Positions 1 to 7,545 of a DNA stretch of 64,000 nucleotides are shown here, one piece after another. A program made the position numbers and the translations under genes. The notes beneath the pieces were generated by a model. It saw only the letters and a program-made list of their open reading frames with translations. It ran no database searches and had not been told where the DNA came from. This DNA is from Owenia fusiformis (lineage: Eukaryota; Annelida; Polychaeta; Sabellida; Oweniidae): positions 12,296,150-12,360,149 of the forward strand of contig CAIIXF020000002.1 of assembly GCA_903813345.2 (NCBI GenBank), read 5' to 3'. Each line of letters begins with the position of its first letter. Positions within the stretch are counted from its first letter, which is position 1.

Positions 1-599
1 GATAAAAATATAATACTGGTATTGAAGCAGGTGATGATGAGAATAATAACAGGGCTACGAAAAATGAGACATGACAAGGAACGTAAAAATAGGGCTAGTA
101 GGCCTACCAGTCATGGTAATTCTTTAATATTTTAAGGACTGGTTAGTTTTCACTTGGACTGGTGATATAACAGAAGTTACAGGTCTAGGTGACCGATGAT
201 GCTTTGCCTGGACTGGTTGAAATAATGATTTTGCCAGCCCATTGGTCCTGTGAGTTGTGTTCGCTTAGGAAAATCACTGTCTACACCTGCAAGAAAAAAT
301 TGTTAAGACACAAGCCATGGCTCATTTAAAAACGAAAAATCAAAACATTGAAAAAATGTGTGATAAGACCCCTTCTCCTGTGGCCTGGCTCAAATTAACA
401 TGTATATTAACATAATCAGTTTTAATACAGTATTTTACAATCAAGTGCTGGGCAATGGCTACTAACATATTAGGGCTGACAGTAAACTGCTTTTCAGATG
501 TAAAATTCTAGCAGAAAATATGTCAAAATAAGGAAAATCTTAACAATTATTTCATACATATCAAGGCATAGTATGTCTCTTCATATTGATGTTTGCACT
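1..599. other. Non-repetitive flank, no gene seen
   Basis: AT-rich sequence with stops in all frames and no convincing coding segment. The only pattern noticed is the octamer GGACTGGT three times on the + strand, at about 136, 156 and 210. I do not recognise it as a known site. It ends where the first 39-bp minisatellite units begin at about 600. Confidence 0.6.
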
Positions 600-1790
600 G
601 TACTTTTTAACCATGGTTCATACTGGTACCCATACTGGTGTATGGTTGACCATGCTTCATATTGGTACCCATACTGGCGTATGGTTGACCATGGTGCATA
701 TTGGTACCCATACTGGCGTATGGTTGACCATGATGTATATTGGTACCCATACTGGCGTATGGTTGACCATGGTTCATATTGATACCCATACTGGCGTATG
801 GTTGACCATGGTCCATATTGGTGTCCACACTGGAGAATGGTTGACCATGGTCCATATTGGTGTCCACACTGGAGAATGGTTGACCATAATTCATATTGGC
901 ATCCATATTGGGGAATGTTTAACCATGATTCATAGTGGGCTCCATAGTGGAGAATGGTTGACCATAATTCATATTGGTGTCCACATTGGAGAATGGTTGA
1001 CCTTAATTCATATTGGCATCCATATTGGGGAATGTTTAACCATGATTCATAGTGGGCTCCATAGTGGAGAATGGTTGACCATGGTTCATATTGGTGTCCA
1101 CACTGGAGAATGGTTGACCATAATTCATATTGGCATCCATATTGGGGAATGTTTAACCATGATTCATAGTGGGCTCCATAGTGGAGAATGGTTGACCATA
1201 ATTCATATTGGTGTCCACACTGGAGAATGGTTGACCATAATTCATATTGGCATCCATATTGGGGAATGTTTAACCATGATTAATAGTGGGCTCCATAGTG
1301 GAGAATGGTTGACCATGGTTCATATTGGTGTCCACACTGGAGAATGGTTGACCATAATTCATATTGGCATCCATATTGGGGAATGTTTAACCATGATTCA
1401 TAGTGGGCTCCATAGTGGAGAATGGTTGACCATGGTTCATATTGGTGTCCACACTGGAGAATGGTTGACCGTAATTCATATTGGCATCCATATTGGGGAA
1501 TGTTTAACCATGATTCATAGTGGGCTCCATAGTGGAGAATGGTTGACCATGGTTCATATTGGTGTCCACACTGGAGAATGGTTGACCATAATTCATATTG
1601 GCATCCATATTGGGGAATGTTTAACCATGATTCATAGTGGGTTCCATAGTGGAGAATGGTTGACCATGATTTATATTAGTGTCCATACTGGAGAATGTTT
1701 GACCATGATTCATAATGGGATACATAGTGTAGAATGGTTGACTATGGTTTATAGTTGTGCCTATACTGGACAATTTTAACCATGCATCAA
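600..1790 (+). repeat. 39-bp minisatellite array, left part, with 117-bp higher-order repeat
   Basis: The tandem unit is 39 bp, with landmarks TTCATATTGG, a GTCCATACTGG-like centre and GAATGGTTGACCAT. At about 607-820 five units share a GGTACCCATACTGG version. At about 840-1700 three variant units alternate in fixed order, so the array repeats every 117 bp; CATAGTGGGC starts at 931, 1048 and 1165. About seven such triplets are visible. Because 39 is divisible by 3, a 397-codon + frame (586-1779) stays open and translates as a 13-residue periodic chain (HIGVHTGEWLTMI-like). Another + frame and an antisense frame are also open here, so this looks like a by-product of the period rather than a gene. 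No signal peptide, intron or start context supports coding. Confidence 0.93.
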
Positions 1791-2141
1791 ATAAGTGTCC
1801 ATACTGGGGAATGGTTGACCATGATTCATATTGGTGGCCATAGTGGAGAATGGTAGACCATGCTCAACATTGGTGTCCATACATAAGAATGGTAGACCAT
1901 AATTAACACTTGGTCCATATTGAAAAATGGGTTACCAAGATTATCATTTGAGTCCATAATGTAGAATGGTGGTCAATAATTCACATTGGTACCTATAAAG
2001 AAGAAAGGTTGACCATGATTCATATTGGTGACCATACTTGAGCATGTAGTCTTGCTTCAAAACCCTGGACCCCATCTCTTTACTTTACTTGGAGCAAAGT
2101 AAAACTTTGACAGTCCAGACTTGAATGGTTGACCATGATTC
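1791..2141 (+). repeat. Decayed 39-bp minisatellite units and a unique spacer
   Basis: Units continue with many substitutions and indels (TGGTTGACCATGATTCATATTGG and close variants are recognisable). At about 2040-2120 they are interrupted by a spacer containing TGTAGTCTTGCTTCAAAACC and AGTCCAGACTTGAATGG. A diverged copy of the spacer lies at about 5430-5540 in the other part of the array. The array then resumes for half a unit before the LINE insertion. Confidence 0.8.
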
Positions 2142-2152
2142 ATATAGATGTC
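2142..2152. repeat. Target-site duplication, left copy
   Basis: ATATAGATGTC here recurs at 3976-3986, immediately after the A10 tail. Joining the flanks and keeping one copy restores an ordinary 39-bp minisatellite unit of the type seen from 3987 onward. That is the pattern expected of target-primed reverse transcription into the minisatellite. Confidence 0.85.
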
Positions 2153-2193
2153 AAAAAACTATCATGGGAGAAATTCAAAAAGGTAGATGAAAA

Positions 2194-2712
2194 ATGGTTG
2201 AATCTTCAACAATGGAAAAAGCATTAAAAGTTGCCAGGATAAAAAGATTTTTAGAAAATGATGAAGCAAAATGGAAAGTAATACCATATTCTTTTTTAGA
2301 CAAAGTAGGAAAAGATCTAATATTTGAATCAAACTTTAACACAGAAAAAATTGATATAAATGGTCTACCAATGTTTTATAAGACAATGCTAAAAGGATGG
2401 GAACAAGTTAAAAATTGTGAACATCCAACATGCAAGAGTGAGGTCGAAGAAGAGTATATATGGAATAACAAAAATATCCCAATCGAAAATAAATCAATAT
2501 TCATAAAAACATGGAGAAATAAAGGTAGAAATAAAATAAGAGATCTCATAAAATCAAATGGCATTTTTTATAACATAGAGGAATTACAACAAAAATATGG
2601 CATTGTATTAAAAGACTTGAAATATATCTCTATTATAAGTGCAATCCCGAGAAGCTGGAAACAATTGCTAAGACAACCAAATATTACAAGTACACAACAA
2701 GATAATAATTGA
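2194..2712 (+). pseudogene. LINE ORF2 C-terminal fragment, part 1 (post-RT region)
   Basis: 172 codons from an internal ATG to a TGA. The blocks match the region after the RT domain of L1/Tx1-like ORF2 proteins: KALKVARIKRFL near residues 9-20, KWKVIP near 26-31, PMFYKTML near 59-66, IWNN at 89-92, NGIFYNIEEL near 122-131 and SAIPRSW at 149-155. In the family this part follows the polymerase and precedes a zinc-binding tail. The ATG is only the equivalent of an internal methionine, not a true start. The frame closes at 2710-2712 and the homology goes on in the +1-shifted frame, so this is one ORF broken by a frameshift near 2700-2712. It encodes no active enzyme. Confidence 0.82.
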
Positions 2713-3034
2713 GGCAAACAAAATAACATACAAAATAGCATACAAAATTCTAAATGAAAAAGAATTCCAACCACCAACAGCTTTAAAGAAAATAAAAGAA
2801 TACATAGAAAATGATGATGAAATAAAAGATTACTTTATGATGCCGAGAAGAATAACAAAGGACACAAAATTAATTGAATTTCAATTTAAGATTCTTCATA
2901 ACATTTTAATATGTCAGGAAAAGCTACAAGCTATGGGTGTAGAACAAACAGCAAATTGTAAACATTGTCAAATGAGACACTCAATCAAACATATGATAAT
3001 AGAATGTGAAACATCAGAAAAATTATGGAAATAA
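2711..3034 (+). pseudogene. LINE ORF2 C-terminal fragment, part 2 (zinc-knuckle region)
   Basis: Continues part 1 in another frame, open well before its first ATG at 2837. It reads ITYKIAYKIL near the start, then a PRRITKDTKL block and EFQFKILHNIL, which match the stretch of L1/Tx1-like elements just before the terminal zinc motif. The motif itself is C-x2-C (CKHC) followed by H-x4-C (HMIIEC) and EKLW, the usual CCHC-type arrangement at the end of these ORF2 proteins. In active elements this region binds nucleic acid. A stop at 3032-3034 interrupts it just after EKLW. The next blocks lie in the third frame, which indicates a second frameshift in the A-rich stretch near 3022-3034. Confidence 0.8.
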
Positions 3035-3302
3035 GTTCAAAGAGGATATGAAATGTTTCTTCGATACAATTCAACTCTCAGATAAAGACATTTTATATGG
3101 ACACAAACCCAAAGATGACTATAAGGAATACAATTTAACAATATTAATAATGAAATTTTATTTATACACTAGCTTTCTCAACAAAACAAAACCAACATAT
3201 TTTGATTTTAAATTACTTTTTCAACATCATGTAGAAATAACAACATACATGTACTCTGTAAGTCATGACAAGTTGAGAAATATACAACAATCGCTTTCAT
3301 AA
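3025..3302 (+). pseudogene. LINE ORF2 C-terminal fragment, part 3 (extreme C terminus)
   Basis: A third frame carries on from EKLW with NKFKEDMKCFF, then LSDKDILYGH and a NLTILIMKFYLYTSFLN block, ending in a TAA after QSLS at 3302. The order DILFG-like block, then an N-L-ILI-K-Y helix, is the usual end of L1/Tx1-like ORF2 proteins. The frame has only a GTG in its first codons, so it is not an independent gene. With parts 1 and 2 it shows a single ORF with at least two frame breaks. Confidence 0.75.
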
Positions 3303-3640
3303 TACACACTTCTATCTTTTTGTATGAATGTCCTAAATAAACGATAACATATGCTTAAAATAATGAAAAGTAGTATGAATGAGTGAATGGAGGAAAAATG
3401 GCGGTGGTGTGAAAGACATATTGTTTCTAAGAATAGGTAAGTATAACTTTTTCTTTTTTTCAAATTTAATTATATCACCTCAAATAAAAACAAAGCGCAG
3501 ACAATCTAAATTTTGGGCTCTAAAATCTGTTTAAGCTTAAATTTGACTGACTGAATCAAGAAAATGATCATGTGATCTAAATGATGTAAAAACAATTCAT
3601 TGTATGATCTGTAAAATGAAGCCGTCTGATTGGTCAGTTC
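3303..3640 (+). other. Probable LINE 3' UTR, unannotated
   Basis: AT-rich sequence after the ORF2 stop. No coding pattern and no tandem repeat. It lies between the LINE ORF and the fold-back, inside the insertion bounded by the 11-bp duplication, so it is best read as the LINE 3' untranslated region. It could instead include a later insertion. Confidence 0.5.
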
Positions 3641-3647
3641 TTGTGCT

Positions 3648-3901
3648 GTACCAATCTGTATTGCTACTGAGATTGTCCCCGTTGATCATCTCCGTTGCAA
3701 TACAGAAAATATTGGTACGGAAGAGGAAATCTCAGTAGCAATACAGAGGATCACAGGATAAAAACGCTATTGAATGATTTGAAGTGCAATACAGGATATA
3801 TTATGTCTTGATATTCTGTATTGACACTCCACTTCGTCTCGTTCCAATACGGAATTTCTCGAGCAGAATATATCCTGTATTGCACTTCAAATCATTCAAT
3901 A
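3648..3901. repeat. Complex fold-back (nested inverted repeats)
   Basis: Four pairs of inverted arms are visible. 3655-3673 pairs perfectly with 3729-3747 (19 bp). 3768-3802 pairs perfectly with 3867-3901 (35 bp). Inside the latter loop, 3813-3823 pairs with 3845-3855 (one mismatch). 3648-3655 pairs with 3711-3718 (8 bp) and would cross the first stem. The octamer CAATACAG occurs at 3698, 3739 and 3787, and its reverse complement CTGTATTG at 3656, 3816 and 3875. It may be a non-autonomous fold-back or MITE-like element inserted into the LINE, or a structured LINE 3' UTR. No family was recognised. Confidence 0.85.
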
Positions 3902-3946
3902 ACTTATAGTATTGTAACTAAATATGTATTGTAATTATGTGTAAAA

Positions 3947-3976
3947 AATAAAGTGAAATAAAGTAGAAAAAAAAAA
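3947..3976 (+). promoter_or_regulatory. Poly(A) signals and A10 tail of the LINE copy
   Basis: AATAAA at 3947-3952 and again at 3957-3962, followed by ten A residues at 3967-3976, after which minisatellite sequence begins at once. This is the usual 3' end of a retrotransposed polyadenylated transcript and fixes the orientation of the insertion as +. Confidence 0.75.
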
Positions 3977-3986
3977 TATAGATGTC
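3976..3986. repeat. Target-site duplication, right copy
   Basis: ATATAGATGTC, identical to 2142-2152. Its first A is shared with the tail, so the duplication is 10 or 11 bp. The following bases continue a minisatellite unit in the correct phase. Confidence 0.85.
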
Positions 3987-4190
3987 GATAATGGGGAATA
4001 GTTGACCAAGATTAATATAGATGTCGATAATGGGGAATAGTTGACCATGATTCATATAGATGTCGATAGTGGGGAATAGTTGACCATGAATCATATAGAT
4101 GTCGATAGTGGGGAATAGTTGACCATGATTCATATAGATGTCGATAGTGGGGAATAGTTGACCATGATTAATATTGGTATCCATACTGAA
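3987..4190 (+). repeat. 39-bp minisatellite, ATAGATGTCGATA subtype
   Basis: Five nearly identical 39-bp units carry GATGTCGATAGTGGGGAAT and AGTTGACCATGATTCAT. They are the direct continuation of the half unit left of the LINE (2130-2152). The low divergence shows a local, recent expansion of one subtype next to the insertion. Confidence 0.9.
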
Positions 4191-5420
4191 GAACATGATT
4201 CATATTGGTGTCCATACATGAGAACGGTTGACAGTGATTCATAGGGGTATCCATACAGGGGAATGTTTAACCATAATTCATAATAAGCACCACATTGGTG
4301 GCACCAGATTCAAATCGGTATCCATGTGGGAAATGTTTGACCATGATTAATATTGGTATCCATACTGGTTAACACCAATTCATATTGGTATCCATACTCA
4401 AGAATGGTTGACCATGGTTCATAATGGGATACATGAAAGGGAATGATTGAGCATGATATGTATTAATGTCCATCCTGGATGTGGGTCCCCATACAGGAGA
4501 ATGGTTAACTATGATTCATATTTGTGTCCATACTGGAGAATGGTTAACTATGATTCATATTTGTGTCCATACTGGAGAATGGTTGAACATGATTCATATT
4601 TGTGACATAATGGAGAATGGTTGAACATGATTCATATTGGTATCCATACTGGGGATTAGTTGATCAGGATTCATGTGTGTGTCCATACAGGAGAATGGTT
4701 GACCATGATTTATATTGCTGTCTATACAGGGAAATGGTTGACCATAATTCATATCGCTGTCCATACTGGAGAATGGTTGACCATAATTCATATTGGTAAC
4801 CATACAGAAGAATAATTGACCATGATTTATATTGTCATACATATGTGGAAAAGGTTATTTATTATTCATAATGGGATCATGATTCATATTGATTCCATAC
4901 AGGAGTATGGTTGACCATGGTTCATATTGGTGTTTATGCTGTAGAATGCTTGTCCATAATTCATATTGTACCCTTTTATACATAAATGGAATCGATTATT
5001 TATTATTGATAATGAGATCATGATTCATATTGGTGTCCATACAGGGGAATGGTTGATTATGATTCATATTGGTGTCCATACTGGAGAATGGTTGAACATG
5101 ATTCATATTGGTGCCCATACTGGAGAATGGTTGAACATGATTCATATTGGTGTCCATACAGGAGAATGGTTGAACATGATTCATATTGGTGTCCATACTG
5201 GAGAATGGTTGAACATGATTCATATTGGTGACCATGATTAACATTTTTGTCCATACTGTAGAATGATGGACCATAATTCACTTGGCAATGGTTGACCATG
5301 ATTTACATCGGTACTGTCCATATTGTAGAATGGTGAACCTTCATTCATATTATTGGTGAATGGTTGACCATAATTCATATTGGTATCCATACTGGGGAAT
5401 GGTTGATACTATTCATACTG
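4191..5420 (+). repeat. 39-bp minisatellite array, right part
   Basis: Degenerate units of the same 39-bp family (TTCATATTGGTGTCCATAC, GGAGAATGGTTGACC). A clean block at about 5022-5230 holds five or six near-identical units whose last part is GGTTGAACATGA instead of GGTTGACCATGA. Several frames of 60-92 codons are open on both strands over the same bases. They are periodic artefacts and are not annotated as genes. Confidence 0.9.
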
Positions 5421-5545
5421 TTGTCCATACTTGACAATGTAGCCTTGCTTCAATACCCTAGATACCCCCTTCTTTTCTGTGTTAATTTAATTGAAGCAAG
5501 ACTATTGCGAATGGTCATTCAGGTCTAGACTTTGGAGTGGTTGAC
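5421..5545 (+). repeat. Diverged duplicate of the 2040-2120 spacer
   Basis: Contains TGTAGCCTTGCTTCAATACC, a run with TTCTTTTCTGTG, and GGTCTAGACTTTGGAGTGGT. The order and wording match the spacer at about 2040-2120 (TGTAGTCTTGCTTCAAAACC, AGTCCAGACTTGAATGGT), with an extra segment of about 15-20 bp. The pair shows that the array duplicated as a block long ago, spacer included. Confidence 0.7.
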
Positions 5546-6250
5546 CATGTTTTACAAAGGTACAGATGCAGGAGAATAGTTGACTATTATTCATAGAGGT
5601 GTCCATATGGTTGACTATTATTCATATAGGTGTCCATATGGTTGACTGTTATTCATAAAGGTGTCCATATGGTTGACTACTATTCATAGAGGTGTCCATA
5701 TGGTTGAATATTATTCATATACGTGTCCATATGGTTGACTGTTACTCATTAAGGTGTCCATATGGTTGACTATTATTCATAGAGGTGTCCATATGGTTGA
5801 CTATTATTCATAAATGTATCCATATGGTTGACTATCATTCATATAGTTTTCCATATGATTGACTTTTATTCATAGAGGTGTCCATATGGTTGACTATTAT
5901 TCATAAATGTATCCATATGGTTGACTATCATTCATATAGTTTTCCATATGATTGACTTTTATTCATAAAGGTATCCATATGGTTGACTATCATTCATATA
6001 GTTTTCCATATGGTTGACTTTTATTCAAAGAGGTGTCCATATGGTTGACTGTTATTCACATAGCTGTCCATATGGTTGACTTTTATTCTTAAAGGTCTCC
6101 ATATGGCTGACTATTATTCATATAGGTTTCCATATAGTTGACTATTATTTTAAACGTGTCCGTATGGTTGACTATTATCCATAAAGGTTGACTTTTATTC
6201 ATAAAGGTGTCCATATGGTTGACTATTATTCATATAGGTTTCGATCTGGT
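5546..6250 (+). repeat. 31-bp minisatellite derived from the 39-bp unit
   Basis: About 22 units with period 31 bp; GTCCATATGG at 5601 recurs as GTCCATATG at 5632. The unit reads GGTGTCCATATGGTTGACTATTATTCATA-like. Removing the 8 bases CTGGAGAA from the neighbouring 39-bp unit gives this arrangement exactly (GTCCATA joined to TGGTTGAC), so the 31-bp family probably began with an 8-bp deletion in one 39-bp unit and was then amplified. A pair of longer variants (TAGTTTTCCATATGATTGAC) repeats at about 5850 and 5940. Confidence 0.9.
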
Positions 6251-7089
6251 TGATAGGTAATAATGAGCACAAGTGTATAAATGCAGTCCAGAATAAGGCA
6301 TCAAAATTCTTTCTTGGTGTCGGTGTCAAAACAAACAACGAAGCAGCTCGAGCTGACCTTGGATGGGACTTACCACTTCACAAACAACAGATAGAGAGTG
6401 CACGTCTTTTTATACGCCTGCAAAATTTGGACAAAGATAGGTTAAACTCAAAAATACATCATTGGTCCTTAAGACGTAAAAAAAGTTGTGACTACAGAGT
6501 CCACAAGTTCTTAGAGGCATCAGGCCAAGGGAATATAACTCAAATGGAAAACTTAAATGCTAAAGCTATTTTAGAAGAGGTCAAGCTTTATCAACAATCT
6601 CAAGATCCCTTTCTAAAAAACATTTGGAATGACAAAAACAATGAAGTGAACGGTAATAAATTAAGAACTTTCAGGCAATTTAAGTATGGAGTAGTAGCAG
6701 AAAGTTATGTAACTTGTTTCATCCCAAGACACCATCGAAGTGCATTGGCTAAACTGAGAACTGGTACGCTACAACTCCGTATAGAAACTGGTAGATATGA
6801 TGGTACTCCTCTGGACCAGAGAGCTTGCAGACTCTGTGATTTGGAGCCCCCTTTGGATGAAGTTGAAAATGAAATTCATTTTCTGATAAAATGTCCACAC
6901 TATAAGCTCCTAAGGGATACCTTCTATAGAGAGATTGTGCAAGAGCAATTGCCATATATAGACTTGAATAATGCAAATTCACTTTTGACATTTATTAGCC
7001 TAATGCTTGCCAAGAAGATTCAAAAACCTCTAGCAGCTCTTATTCATAATATGTATTCAAAAAGGCAATTTGACTATGGCAGATTATAG
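6250..7089 (+). pseudogene. Non-LTR retrotransposon RT C-terminal fragment
   Basis: 279 open codons ending in TAG. The first codon is TTG and no in-frame ATG occurs until about codon 99, so this is a 5'-truncated remnant, not a complete gene. Residues 13-24 (VQNKASKFFLGV), 36-40 (DLGWD), 138-146 (KLRTFRQFK), 160-183 (R-HHRSALAKLRTG ... ETGRY), CRLC at 193-196 and the H210/C215 pair (EIHFLIKCPHY) form the known C-terminal module of many invertebrate LINE-type reverse transcriptases, with a C-x2-C...H-x4-C zinc motif. The RT catalytic domain (YxDD) is absent. It is flanked on both sides by 31-bp minisatellite units. The frame is intact over 279 codons, so the copy may be fairly young. Clade uncertain; it differs from the 2153-3976 element. 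Confidence 0.8.
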
Positions 7090-7225
7090 GAGTTACATTT
7101 GCGAAGTCCAGACTTGGTTAAAACTGATACTTTTTAGAATTAAAGATATAACTGGGCAGCAGGTGTGTGTCCCCAATCTGTTGACTATTATTCATAAAGG
7201 TATCCATATGGTTGACTATTTGGTC
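7090..7225 (+). repeat. LINE tail and last 31-bp minisatellite units
   Basis: About 7090-7160 is non-repetitive and probably the 3' end of the preceding LINE fragment. From about 7165 a degraded unit (GGTGTGTGTCC then CTGTTGACTATTATTCATAAAG) and one further unit (GGTATCCATATGGTTGACTA) belong to the 31-bp family. Hence the LINE fragment lies inside that array. No poly(A) and no clear target-site duplication were found. Confidence 0.65.
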
Positions 7226-7545
7226 AATAAGCGTTTTGTTTCAAGGCTTTTTTCTCAATAGAACGTTTTATTTGAGGCTTTATGTCAAAAACGTTTTGTT
7301 TCGAGGCTTTTTTGGTTTTATTTGAGGTCTTTTGTTTTATTTGAGGTCTTTGGTCAAAAAGCGCTTTGTTTCGAGGCTTTTTCTCTATAAAACGTTTTAT
7401 TTGAGGCTTTTTGACAGAAAACGTTTTGTTTCGAGGCTTTTTTTTCGTTTTATTCGAGGTCTTTTGTTTTATTTGATGTCTTTGGTCAAAAAGCGCTTTG
7501 TTTCGATGCTTTTTTCTCTATAAAACATTTTATTTGAGGCTTTTC
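7226..7545 (+). repeat. Irregular left edge of the 61-bp satellite
   Basis: Short blocks of GTTTTATTTGAGG and CGTTTTGTTTCGAGGC type alternate with irregular spacing, including two GTTTTATTTGAGGTCTTT copies in direct succession at about 7316-7350. A segment repeats at 132 bp (GCGCTTTGTT at 7361 and 7493). The two halves of the later 61-bp unit look more alike here than in the main array. This is either the ancestral short-period state or an edge that escaped homogenisation. Small open frames of about 63 codons here are repeat artefacts. Confidence 0.8.

Larger units (their letters stand above)
2153..3976 (+). mobile_element. 5'-truncated L1/Tx1-like LINE insertion
   Basis: A non-LTR retrotransposon copy of about 1.8 kb that retains only the end of its reverse-transcriptase ORF and a 3' region. 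Seen directly: three successive + frames carry the conserved C-terminal blocks of an L1/Tx1-type ORF2 in correct order (2194-2712, about 2711-3034, about 3025-3302). Two AATAAA hexamers follow at 3947-3952 and 3957-3962, then ten A residues at 3967-3976. An 11-bp duplication flanks the element. The endonuclease and RT catalytic domains are absent, so the copy is dead. The clade assignment is from remembered family motifs, without a search. The first about 40 bp after the left duplication do not read cleanly as LINE and may be filler from 5' truncation. Confidence 0.85.

Noticed and set aside
130-220. GGACTGGT x3 as a regulatory cluster
   Set aside because: Three copies of an octamer in 80 bp without a gene nearby or a known factor is too weak to call.
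586-1779. 397-codon open frame, HTGEWLTM-like 13-residue repeats
   Set aside because: It lies wholly in a 39-bp tandem repeat. 39 is a multiple of 3, and other frames on both strands are open too. No ATG context, signal peptide or non-repeat protein part supports a gene. The HTGE wording recalls zinc-finger linkers, but no C2H2 pattern is present.
3006-3302. Independent 98-codon gene
   Set aside because: It begins at GTG and its content continues the LINE ORF2 C terminus from the preceding frame, so it is part of a frame-broken pseudogene.
3918-5299. Several 60-92 codon frames on both strands
   Set aside because: All are translations of the 39-bp minisatellite in different frames.
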